Assembly (NCBI GenBank): GCA_036171675.1
Contig: JAVHRO010000006.1
Location: 1-24,494, forward strand
Length of the DNA stretch: 24,494 bases
From: Vicingus sp036171675
GTDB taxonomy: Bacteria > Bacteroidota > Bacteroidia > Flavobacteriales_E > Vicingaceae
Reading direction: 5' to 3'
The position numbers were made by a program, and so were the translations under genes. Below are positions 14,053 through 21,304 of the stretch, in pieces (positions within the stretch are counted from its first letter, which is position 1; the number at the start of each line of letters is the position of its first letter). The notes below the pieces were generated by a model. That model did not search any database, had not been told where the DNA came from, and worked only from the letters and a program-made list of their open reading frames with translations.

Positions 14053-15729
14053 ATGAATTTTTTTCGACCATTTGTAGTGTGTTTCATTGTTGTAAACGGT
14101 TTGTTTATAAATGTTTTTGCACAAAACAATTGGTTAGATAGTGCCAATTATTATGAAGAAAATCAAAACTTCAACAAGGCAGAATATTTTTATTCATTAT
14201 ACCTGGCATCGACCAGTAAAATTGATTCACTTTATATAGAAATTCTTCAAAAAGAAGCCCGTAGTTTAAGAATAAATTTTAAAAATTATGAATCGTTAAA
14301 TACCACATTAAAAGCAATTGAGCTAAGCAAAAAAATTAATCATCCGGAATTGGTATTCAAATCCCAACTACAGTTGGCCGATTTTTATACACTAACTCAA
14401 CGGGTTGAATTAGCGGATGAAGTTTTCTCCAGTATAACTCCTTTACCTGAATTTTCTGCATTAACCATTTGTACCTTTTTAAACAGAAAAGCTGCTTATT
14501 TTAATCAAACAGGAAAATTAGATTCTGCTATAAAATATTCCAATGAAGCACTTGTATTAGCCAATGAAAACAACTTTATTAACGCACAAGCTACTATTTA
14601 CAATGAATTAGGAAACATTTACGAAAAGAAAAAAGAATATCATACAGCGTTAACCTATTTTGATAAGGCGCTAGAACTAAATAAAGACGATAAAATCAAC
14701 CACTCCAACACTTATTTGAATAAAGCTAAAATTTATTTCAATCAAAAAAAATATCGTTTAGCCATTCATCATTTAGAAACTAATTTGAGAAATATTGAAC
14801 ACACCAATTGGTCGAACCTTAAATGTCCTATATTAGAATTCACTTCTACAGCTTATTTTATGCTAAATGATTCAGTAAAAGGGTATAAGTATTTAGCAGA
14901 GTACCAAAAAGAAGCGAACAATTTTTATTTAAACAATCAAAATAAAACCATTGCTGAACTGGAAACAAAATTCAAAACCGAGCAAAAAAATGCAGAAATT
15001 ATCAAACAAAAAAACATCATTTTTGAAGAAAGACAACGTCAGAAAATATTTTACACAGTAATCATTTCACTTATTATTTTATTGAGTACTTCTCTATTTT
15101 TCTTTACAACTGTTAAAGCTAAAAACAAACGGTTAACTAAATTGCTTAACGAAAATGAGTTTTTAATTGGAGAAGCTAACCATCGGATAAAAAACAACTT
15201 GCAACTAATTGTTTCTTTGGTTGCTCGAGAAAAAAACAAAAAAGAAAATGAAAACGATGAAGCGTTAACCAACATCGTTACCAAAATTGAATCCATTGCT
15301 ACACTTCACCAGCAACTCTATATGAATGATGAAAAAAATACAATTAACTTAAAAACGTATCTTACCGAACTTTGCGACAACTTACTTCCGCTGCTAAAGG
15401 CTAAAAATATTGTTTTGGTAAAAGAATTTGATGATACGTTGTTTACTATTGAAAAATCTGTATATGTAGGTTTAATTCTTAATGAGTTAATAATAAACTC
15501 TTTAAAACATGCTTTTACGGAAAATGCCAACTTCACAAAAGAAATAAATATTCAGTATAAAAGTATCAACAACAAAAAAATTGAATTCACTTATAGCGAT
15601 AATGGGAAAGGGTTGGCTGACAATGAAAATCCTAAATTAATTCATTTACTTTGTAAGCAAATAAAGGCTGAATATAGTATTGAAAATAAAAATGGGTTTT
15701 GTTTTAAAACAGAAATAAAATTAAAATGA
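14053..15729 (+). CDS. TPR-containing sensor histidine kinase (HisKA_2 type)
   Basis: A 558-residue membrane sensor. A signal peptide (FVVCFIVVNGLFINVFAQ, ending near residue 24) leads to a periplasmic TPR region to about residue 300, with clear repeats such as AIKYSNEALVLANENNF, ALTYFDKALELNKDDK and AIHHLETNLRNIE. A coiled coil follows, then one membrane helix (IFYTVIISLIILLSTSLFFF, about 334-353). The kinase core is HisKA_2: GEANHRIKNNLQLIVSLV with His377, then the ATPase N-box NELIINSLKHAF (Asn482) and the G1 box YSDNGKGL (Asp516). The partner is very probably the LytTR regulator at 16278; the pair is split by the GxxExxY element. The stimulus is unknown. Confidence 0.92.
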   Translation: MNFFRPFVVCFIVVNGLFINVFAQNNWLDSANYYEENQNFNKAEYFYSLYLASTSKIDSLYIEILQKEARSLRINFKNYESLNTTLKAIELSKKINHPELVFKSQLQLADFYTLTQRVELADEVFSSITPLPEFSALTICTFLNRKAAYFNQTGKLDSAIKYSNEALVLANENNFINAQATIYNELGNIYEKKKEYHTALTYFDKALELNKDDKINHSNTYLNKAKIYFNQKKYRLAIHHLETNLRNIEHTNWSNLKCPILEFTSTAYFMLNDSVKGYKYLAEYQKEANNFYLNNQNKTIAELETKFKTEQKNAEIIKQKNIIFEERQRQKIFYTVIISLIILLSTSLFFFTTVKAKNKRLTKLLNENEFLIGEANHRIKNNLQLIVSLVAREKNKKENENDEALTNIVTKIESIATLHQQLYMNDEKNTINLKTYLTELCDNLLPLLKAKNIVLVKEFDDTLFTIEKSVYVGLILNELIINSLKHAFTENANFTKEINIQYKSINNKKIEFTYSDNGKGLADNENPKLIHLLCKQIKAEYSIENKNGFCFKTEIKLK

Positions 15730-15730
15730 A

Positions 15731-16213
15731 TAACTAATCAGCAGTATTTCTTAACCACATAGATACATAGGATTTGACTTTAACACAAAAATATCTTGAT
15801 GATTTAACTTATGAAGTAATTGGTGCTTCTATTGAAGTACACAAAACAATGGGACGAGGATTATTGGAAAGCGTTTATCATGCCTGTTTAAAAGAAGAGT
15901 TGATACATAGAAAAATAAATTTTTTATCAGAGTTAAAAATCCCTGTTATCTATCGAAATAAAAAATTAGCTATTGATTTTAGGTGTGATTTTTATATAGA
16001 AAACGCTCTTATTCTTGAACTTAAAGCTATCAATGAATTTTCAACCATTCATGAAGCACAGCTTCTGAACTATATGAAACTATTAAAAGCTCCAAAAGGT
16101 ATTTTAATCAACTTTAATTGTAACAACATCTTTCATGAGGGACAAAAAACTCTTGTAAATGAGTATTTCAGTGATTTACCTAAACAGTAAAAAAACTATG
16201 TTCCTATGTGGTT
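15731..16213 (+). mobile_element. GxxExxY nuclease unit with terminal inverted repeats
   Basis: The left terminus AACCACATAGATACATAG (15753-15770) and right terminus CTATGTTCCTATGTGGTT (16196-16213) are inverted copies matching at 16 of 18 positions, and they tightly bracket the single nuclease gene. The left flank TAACTAATCAGCAGTATTT (15731-15749) recurs inverted at the right end of the related copy at 19583-19744, so the element may begin there. The unit separates a histidine kinase from its regulator; without it the two genes would be about 65 bases apart. No transposase is present. Confidence 0.7.
15774..16190 (+). CDS. GxxExxY family protein, PD-(D/E)XK nuclease superfamily
   Basis: A 138-residue protein from TTG 15774 (no earlier ATG gives the family N-terminus). 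The family-defining GxxExxY is GLLESVY (about residues 28-34), preceded by LTYEVIGASIEVHKTMG. The nuclease-like core is FRCDFYIENALILELKAINE, with the Asp, Glu and Lys of a PD-(D/E)XK arrangement (D in CDF, ELK), followed by IHEAQLLNYMKLLKAPKGIL and INFN. Function is not established for the family; nuclease activity is inferred from fold. The gene fills almost the whole space between the inverted repeats, starting 4 bases after the left one and ending 5 bases before the right one. Confidence 0.9.
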   Translation: MTLTQKYLDDLTYEVIGASIEVHKTMGRGLLESVYHACLKEELIHRKINFLSELKIPVIYRNKKLAIDFRCDFYIENALILELKAINEFSTIHEAQLLNYMKLLKAPKGILINFNCNNIFHEGQKTLVNEYFSDLPKQ

Positions 16214-16277
16214 CAAACTAAAATATTATCTATTCTTAAAATAATAGCTAATTTATAAACTGATTAACAAATAATAA

Positions 16278-16934
16278 ATGAACGTCATAATAGTAGAAGA
16301 CGAATTAATTATAGCAGATCATCTTGCTCAAATACTTACCGATATTAATGTTAATGTTCTAGAAATAATTGATGACTTAGCTGAGGCTGAAAAGAGTTTA
16401 GCAAAATCTCCCGATTTTTATTTCTTAGACATTCGATTGTCGGACAATCAAAGTGGAATAGAATTTGGCAAAGCACTAAATAGTCTTAACATACCATTTG
16501 TATATATTACCGCCAACAACGAACTAGAAATTCTAAAAAAAGCTATAGCTACCCAACCCATTTCTTACATTACAAAACCGTTTAAAGAACGAGATGTAAT
16601 AGCTGCTGTTGAGTTAATTAGATTAAAAACTACCGCTTCAAGATTTTTACAAATAACAACCTCAAAAGGAGTTAAACAAATTGCTGAGCAAGAAATTTTA
16701 TACTGTGAAGCCGAAGGTTCGTACGTTAGAATTGTTACCCAAAATGGAATATTTATACAACGTATGACGCTAAAGAAAACATTGGAAATGCTCAGCAAAG
16801 ACTTTATCAGAATTCACCGATCTTTTATTGTTAATAAACATAAAATTAATTCTTATACAACCAATTCCATTTATCTAAACGAATTTCAGTTACCTGTTTC
16901 AAGAGCTTATAAAAATTTTCTAAGCAAAAAGTAA
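16278..16934 (+). CDS. LytTR-family response regulator
   Basis: A 218-residue regulator. The receiver domain (1-115) has the acidic pair EDE near the N-terminus, the phosphoacceptor Asp51 in FLDIRLSD, Thr in YITANNE and Lys100 in YITKPFKE. Residues about 120-218 form a LytTR DNA-binding domain: LQITTSKGVKQIAEQEILYC, EAEGSYVRIVTQNG, FIRIHRSFIVNKHKIN and LPVSRAYKNFL. It should be phosphorylated by the upstream HisKA_2 kinase and bind promoter DNA as a dimer. Targets are unknown. A terminator-like inverted repeat begins 9 bases after its stop. Confidence 0.94.
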   Translation: MNVIIVEDELIIADHLAQILTDINVNVLEIIDDLAEAEKSLAKSPDFYFLDIRLSDNQSGIEFGKALNSLNIPFVYITANNELEILKKAIATQPISYITKPFKERDVIAAVELIRLKTTASRFLQITTSKGVKQIAEQEILYCEAEGSYVRIVTQNGIFIQRMTLKKTLEMLSKDFIRIHRSFIVNKHKINSYTTNSIYLNEFQLPVSRAYKNFLSKK

Positions 16935-16942
16935 GTTTTTTC

Positions 16943-17191
16943 GGCTATATTCTAATATTAACAGCAAAAACAACTCGTTTGTGTCATTCTGAACGATGTT
17001 TTATTCAACCCGACTCTTTGTCGGGATGATAATAAAACGAAGTGAAGAATCTTTTTTTAGGTGCTGTAAGCTTCCCCTCAATTCATTTGTTAACCTAAAT
17101 CAAGAAAGTGATTTAGGAACAAATTTCTTTCAGAATGACAGCTAAAATTTAGAAATCAAACTGCTGTGATAGTTAGAATATAGCCTTTTTT
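16943..17191 (+). terminator. Long-armed terminator-like inverted repeat after the response regulator
   Basis: Left arm 16943-16966 (GGCTATATTCTAA...ACAGCA) and right arm 17162-17185 (TGCTGT...TTAGAATATAGCC) match at 13 consecutive outer bases and about 19-20 of 24 overall; TTTTTT (17186-17191) follows directly. This is the layout of an intrinsic terminator, but with about 195 bases in the loop, filled by a second repeat element at 16982-17140. Confidence 0.55.
16982..17140. repeat. TGTCATTCTGA-ended dispersed repeat with internal hairpin
   Basis: Ends TGTCATTCTGA (16982-16992) and TCAGAATGACA (17130-17140) are perfect 11-base inverted repeats. Inside are a CCCGAC-tcttt-GTCGGG hairpin (17009-17025) and GAACGATG/ACGAAGTGAAGAATCT phrases. 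From memory this CATTCTGAACGAAGTGAAGAATC type recurs widely between Bacteroidota genes. It contains no gene. Confidence 0.65.
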
Positions 17192-17275
17192 CCCATTCAC
17201 AACAAAAATCGGTTATCTACAACAATAATTTTTTTATTTCATTAAATAATTTAATTTTTGTGTTGTACAACATAA
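17191..17275 (+). promoter_or_regulatory. Shared upstream module, copy A (before the small T9SS gene)
   Basis: About 85 bases nearly identical to 21305-21389, both ending shortly before a T9SS gene. It carries a -7-like AATTTTTG (17253-17260; the other copy has a perfect TAnnTTTG) and a GTTGTACAAC palindrome (17262-17271). The conservation in a non-coding stretch argues for a promoter or leader shared by surface-protein genes. Confidence 0.6.
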
Positions 17276-17296
17276 TATTAATTAAAAATCATTTTT

Positions 17297-17761
17297 ATGA
17301 AGAAAAAGTTAATCCCCGTCGGGTTGTTTTTACTGACAGCATCGGTCAATGCTCAAGAGGTAATTTCAACTCAAGGAGATAGTTACAGTAATGGTAGCAA
17401 TACAATCGATTTTACGATAGGTGAGCCAGTTACTGAAACTGTTTCAGATGGAACAAACGATTTAACCCAAGGGTTTCATCAAACACTATTGACCATCACG
17501 AGTGTTGAAGACTTAGATGTTGACATTTTAGTGAACCTTTTTCCAAATCCGACAGCAGAGTTTGCTAACCTAACCATTGAGAAGTATGAAGGGTTAAAAT
17601 TTCAGTTATTCGATGTTACAGGAAATTTGCTAAAACAAGCCGCATTAACCGGTTCTAAAACAAGTGTTAATATGTCGGAATATCCTATGGGAATGTATCT
17701 ATTGACGTTAACTAACCAAAAAGACAAGAAAATTAAAACGTATCAAATCATTAAAAAATAA
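17297..17761 (+). CDS. Small secreted protein with T9SS type A sorting domain
   Basis: A 154-residue precursor. A signal peptide (KKKLIPVGLFLLTASVNAQ) is followed by a short module containing TIDFTIGEPVTETVSDGTND and LTQGFHQTLL, which I know from many Bacteroidota surface proteins, and then a type A C-terminal sorting domain from about residue 80: VNLFPNPTAEFANLTIEKYE, YPMGMYLLTLTN, ending KTYQIIKK. It should cross the outer membrane through the type IX secretion system and be released or anchored on the surface. It lies 7 bases before the collagen-like gene and behind the shared upstream module, so the two are probably one operon. Confidence 0.9.
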   Translation: MKKKLIPVGLFLLTASVNAQEVISTQGDSYSNGSNTIDFTIGEPVTETVSDGTNDLTQGFHQTLLTITSVEDLDVDILVNLFPNPTAEFANLTIEKYEGLKFQLFDVTGNLLKQAALTGSKTSVNMSEYPMGMYLLTLTNQKDKKIKTYQIIKK

Positions 17762-17768
17762 AATAGCT

Positions 17769-19415
17769 ATGAAAAGAATAATACTATCGGCAATAACATT
17801 TGCTGCACTAACATTTAATATTTGGGCTCAAAGTCCAGAAGCATTTAAATACCAGTCCGTGGTAAGAGATGCATCACAAAACGTAATTCCTAATCAAGCA
17901 GTAGGAATGCAATTAACCATATTACAAGGAAGTGCATCAGGTTCTGTTGTGTATCAAGAAACTTTTGCACCAACAACCAATGCTTATGGATTAGTAAACA
18001 TAGAAATAGGAACAGGAACAGTAGTTAGTGGAACATTTTCTACTATTGACTGGGCAAATGGACCTTATTTTATTGAAACAGCATTAGATGCAACAGGTGG
18101 TACAAGTTATTCAGTAATGGGAACCTCACAATTATTAAGTGTACCTTATGCATTATATGCAAAAACTTCAGGCAGTTCAATTCCAGGGCCTCAAGGTCCT
18201 GCTGGAACTAATGGTATTGATGGAATTAATGGAGTTGATGGTGCTGTTGGTCCTCAAGGTCCAATTGGTTTAACTGGCCCTGCTGGAACTAATGGTTTTG
18301 ATGGAATTAATGGAGTTGACGGTGCTGTTGGTCCTATGGGTCCTCAAGGTCCAATTGGTTTAACTGGCCCTGCTGGAACTAATGGTTTTGATGGAATTAA
18401 TGGAGTTGACGGTGCTGTTGGTCCTATGGGTCCTCAAGGTCCAATTGGTTTAACTGGAGCAACTGGAGCAACTGGTCCAACAGGTCTTACTGGAGCAACT
18501 GGAGCTGCTGGATCTGCTAATATAAGTGGAACAACCAATAATATTATAAAATTTACAAGTGCAACTACTGGGGGTAATTCTCAGCTATTTGATGATGGAA
18601 CCAATGTTGGTATTGGAACTACTACTCCCTTAGGAGCATTGGATGTATTTAATGGTTCAGGGTCGGCAAATAATTGGATATATTTTAGAAGGAATTCTGT
18701 AGGTAATCCAAGCACAAGTTTTAATAGTGGTCTTGCATTTGGCTGGAATAAATCAGGAGGGCAGGGAGAAACTGAAATTGTTTTTTCAAATGGAGCGGGG
18801 GCGTTACCTCGACTTAATATAAGTGAATGGAATGCTGCAACATCAACATATATAACACACGTAACAGTTGCTCGCTCATCTGGTAATGTGGGTATTGGAA
18901 CTCAAGTTCCTAGTGCAAAACTAGAAGTTGTTGGTCAAGTTAAAATTACTGGTGGGGCTCCAGCAGTGGGTAAAGTATTAACATCTGATGCTAATGGTTT
19001 AGCCACTTGGGCAACTCCTGCTGGACCACAAAAAATATACTTTTCTGCCGGAAACAATAATAATAATACTGCTTTACCGGATTGGAGTTTTAATAAATCT
19101 AATAGTTTATTAGATACAAAAGTAGGAAACCCAAATATTATAGTAGTACAGCAAACAGGGTTATATGTTATAAGTTGTAGTGCAACATTAAGTTCTACAA
19201 ATTTCTTATTGAATTTGTTGGTAAATAATGTTCAAAAATTTGGTTCTTCTCCAAGCTCAGGTTATACAGCTGGTTCTGCTACATGGGGAAGCGTATCTAG
19301 AACTTGGTCAATTTTGTTGAACGCAGGAGATGAGTTAGAAATTACAACAGGTGTTGGTTCTATATGGGATGGTGCTGGAGATAGAGACATTCTTACTATT
19401 TATAAAATTGATTAA
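17769..19415 (+). CDS. Collagen-like repeat protein with C1q-like C-terminal domain
   Basis: A 548-residue secreted protein. Signal peptide to about residue 20 (cleavage near IWAQ). Residues 21-135 form a beta domain common ahead of such repeats (FKYQSVVRDASQNVIPNQAV ... LLSVPYALYAKT). Residues about 138-248 are Gly-x-y triplets, including three tandem units of 27-30 residues (GTNGFDGINGVDGAVGPMG). A middle region carries two NVGIGT motifs typical of tail-fibre-like repeats, the second followed by AKLEVVGQVKI. Residues 422-548 resemble a C1q/TNF-like jelly roll (YFSAGNNN ... GLYVISCSATL ... LLNAGDELEITTGVG). There is no T9SS tail; the preceding small T9SS protein may be its partner. Likely a trimeric surface fibre. 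Confidence 0.85.
   Translation: MKRIILSAITFAALTFNIWAQSPEAFKYQSVVRDASQNVIPNQAVGMQLTILQGSASGSVVYQETFAPTTNAYGLVNIEIGTGTVVSGTFSTIDWANGPYFIETALDATGGTSYSVMGTSQLLSVPYALYAKTSGSSIPGPQGPAGTNGIDGINGVDGAVGPQGPIGLTGPAGTNGFDGINGVDGAVGPMGPQGPIGLTGPAGTNGFDGINGVDGAVGPMGPQGPIGLTGATGATGPTGLTGATGAAGSANISGTTNNIIKFTSATTGGNSQLFDDGTNVGIGTTTPLGALDVFNGSGSANNWIYFRRNSVGNPSTSFNSGLAFGWNKSGGQGETEIVFSNGAGALPRLNISEWNAATSTYITHVTVARSSGNVGIGTQVPSAKLEVVGQVKITGGAPAVGKVLTSDANGLATWATPAGPQKIYFSAGNNNNNTALPDWSFNKSNSLLDTKVGNPNIIVVQQTGLYVISCSATLSSTNFLLNLLVNNVQKFGSSPSSGYTAGSATWGSVSRTWSILLNAGDELEITTGVGSIWDGAGDRDILTIYKID
18198..18458 (+). repeat. Three tandem collagen-coding DNA repeats (81, 90 and 90 bp)
   Basis: Units start at 18198, 18279 and 18369. 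Units 2 and 3 are almost identical at the DNA level; unit 1 lacks one Gly-Pro-Met triplet and has Ile instead of Phe. The high DNA identity points to recent duplication or ongoing slippage that would change the length of the triple helix. Confidence 0.85.
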
Positions 19416-19447
19416 ACAATAAAATAAGAAATTAGTCATTAGGTTTT

Positions 19448-19490
19448 AGGCGTTAGTTGAAAAAACATCAACTAACGCCTTTTTCTTTTA
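19448..19490 (+). terminator. Intrinsic terminator after the collagen-like gene
   Basis: A 13-bp stem AGGCGTTAGTTGA (19448-19460) / TCAACTAACGCCT (19468-19480) with loop AAAAACA and a following TTTTCTTTT. It closes the two-gene 17297-19415 unit. Confidence 0.88.
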
Positions 19491-19582
19491 CACGCTTTCC
19501 TCTTTAAAAAAGCTATAGCATTACTAAAAAATTGTAATTACTCAGCATATTAACACATTATAAATCAAAAACATAAAATTAA

Positions 19583-19744
19583 AACCACATAGAAACATAG
19601 ATTTATCAACAACTTTAACAAGGAAAAAAATTACATAGAAATAAATTTTAAACATAGTGTTATCTATGTAAAGCAAAGCTTCTATGTTTGTTTTTCTATT
19701 AAAACCTATGTTTCTATGTGGTTAAAAATACTGCTGAATAGTTA
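19583..19744. repeat. Nuclease-free copy of the GxxExxY-type inverted-repeat element
   Basis: Termini AACCACATAGAAACATAG (19583-19600) and its exact inverse CTATGTTTCTATGTGGTT (19706-19723) match 18 of 18. Inside are further CATAG/CTATG phrases (for example TTACATAGAAATAA, TTATCTATGTAAAG, CTTCTATGTTTG) that can fold into nested hairpins, but no gene. The right flank to 19744 (ACTGCTGAATAGTTA) is the inverse of the left flank of the nuclease-bearing unit at 15731. It looks like a non-autonomous relative of that unit. Confidence 0.75.
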
Positions 19745-19785
19745 CAAAAAATTATTAATCTTGTTTTTGAAAAAATCACAAAAAA

Positions 19786-20868
19786 ATGACAAATAATAAT
19801 CCAAATCAACTTGCTCCATTTTCTGCTAGGTTCAGTCCTCAAGTTCCAGAATTATTAAATAAACTAAAATGTTCCATAGCTTTATCAACTTATCAAGCGG
19901 GTAAAATAGTGTTAATTAGTCCTCATCCAGACAATGAAAGATTGACAACACTGCCGAGAACTTTTCGCAAACCAATGGGTATAGCCATACAAGGAGATAA
20001 AATGGCAATTAGCTTAAAAGATGAAGTAGTTGTTTTTCAGAATTCAAGACAGTTAGCAGAACATTATCCCAACAAACAAAATACTTACGATAGTTTGTGG
20101 TTGCCTCGAACAACTTATTACACAGGGCTAGTAGATATGCATGATATTGATTTTGGTGATGACGGAATTTATGCGATAAACACTTCGTTTTCTTGCATTT
20201 GTAAGATTGGTGGTGAATTTAATTTTACTCCTGTTTGGAAACCTCCTTTTATTCAAGAAGTAACTCCTGGAGATTTATGCCATTTAAACGGTATGGTTGT
20301 GCTTAATGGTAAACCTAAATATGTTACTGCATTAGGTACAACAAATACCCCTCAAGGATGGAAAGAGTATATTGTTAGTGGAGGTGTTTTAATGGATGTA
20401 GAAAAAAATGAAATTCTTCTTGAAGGATTGGCTATGCCTCATTCGCCCAAAATGTACAACAATGAATTGTATATGTTAACATCGGCAAGTGGTGAGTTTA
20501 TCAAAGTTAATTTAGAAAACAAAACCCATGAAACCATTAAAAAATTTGATGGTTTTTGTAGAGGTTTGTCCTTTTATCAAGACTTTGCATTTATCGGTTT
20601 TTCTAAGTTGAGAAAAAACTCCAGCACATTTGCAAAACTATCTTTTTCAGACAAAGCAAATTTTTCGGGCATTAAAATTATTCACATGCCAACAAAAGCT
20701 GAGGTAGGCGAAATTATTTACGAAACTAGCGTAGATGAGATTTATGAAGTGATTGTTTTAGAAAACATGGTTCGCCCCAACATTCTCAATACCATTGATG
20801 ATATTCACAAATTATCATTGGCTACTCCTACAACTACTTATTGGGCAAAAAAGGAAGAACAAGAATAA
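19786..20868 (+). CDS. TIGR03032 family protein, beta-propeller-like
   Basis: A 360-residue protein without signal peptide or membrane segment. The opening FSARFSPQVPELLNKLKCSI, ALSTYQAGKIVLI, the DMHDIDF and YAINTSFSCICKI segments, LCHLNGMVVLNGKPKYVTAL, and LAMPHSPKMYNNELYMLTSA are the landmarks of the TIGR03032 (DUF4915) family, which appears to fold as a beta propeller. The biochemical role is unknown; relatives occur in bacteria with large surface or polysaccharide gene sets. It stands alone, between the nuclease-free repeat element and a gene-free stretch with an assembly gap. Confidence 0.8.
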   Translation: MTNNNPNQLAPFSARFSPQVPELLNKLKCSIALSTYQAGKIVLISPHPDNERLTTLPRTFRKPMGIAIQGDKMAISLKDEVVVFQNSRQLAEHYPNKQNTYDSLWLPRTTYYTGLVDMHDIDFGDDGIYAINTSFSCICKIGGEFNFTPVWKPPFIQEVTPGDLCHLNGMVVLNGKPKYVTALGTTNTPQGWKEYIVSGGVLMDVEKNEILLEGLAMPHSPKMYNNELYMLTSASGEFIKVNLENKTHETIKKFDGFCRGLSFYQDFAFIGFSKLRKNSSTFAKLSFSDKANFSGIKIIHMPTKAEVGEIIYETSVDEIYEVIVLENMVRPNILNTIDDIHKLSLATPTTTYWAKKEEQE

Positions 20869-20919
20869 TTTTAATGTATATCCTTAATTAGCAATAGCCA
20901 TTAAATATACTGAAACTTG

Positions 20920-21047
20920 ACAGTTCCGCCACGCATTTGGCGAGGTGGAAACTGTTTAGTTGCAGTTATGCCGCAAGATATAAATCACGTTGTTTTTGCA
21001 AATCTGTTTTCTAGCGGTATAACTAAGAAATTTAGCTACAGATTGCA
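20920..21047. repeat. Dispersed-type inverted repeats in the gene-free stretch after the TIGR03032 gene
   Basis: The clearest pair is AGTTATGCCGC (20964-20974) with GCGGTATAACT (21014-21024), 11 paired bases with one G-T. Just before it, ACAGTTCCGCC ... GGTGGAAACTGT (20920-20955) with inner CGCC/GGCG forms another hairpin. The phrase TAACTAAGAAATTTAG after the right arm is one I associate with Bacteroidota intergenic repeats. No gene is seen in 20869-21149. Confidence 0.5.
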
Positions 21048-21149
21048 TAAATTTGCACTGGTTTTTTTCACAAAATGGTGAAATCTATGGCATTAATTAT
21101 CAAATAATAAATTGGTGTTTATGAGTAACGGACAATTGATATAATCTTA

Positions 21150-21204
21150 TTCCATTCACAACAATAAACGGTTATCTACAAAAATAATTTTTTTATTTCA
21201 TTAT
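21150..21204 (+). repeat. 55-base sequence repeated on both sides of the N gap (left copy)
   Basis: Bases 21150-21204 are identical to 21305-21359, immediately on the other side of the N run. It is the first part of the shared T9SS upstream module. This is best read as the same genomic sequence present at two contig ends. Confidence 0.85.
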
Positions 21205-21304
21205 NNNNNNNNNNNNNNNNNNNNNNNNNNNNNNNNNNNNNNNNNNNNNNNNNNNNNNNNNNNNNNNNNNNNNNNNNNNNNNNNNNNNNNNNNNNNNNNN
21301 NNNN
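21205..21304. other. Assembly gap of exactly 100 N
   Basis: One hundred consecutive N, the usual placeholder for a gap of unknown size. Identical 55-base sequences flank it, so the true gap could be absent or negative. Confidence 0.98.

Noticed and set aside
18198..18458. Tandem repeats as a CRISPR array
   Set aside because: The units are contiguous without spacers and code for Gly-x-y collagen triplets in frame.
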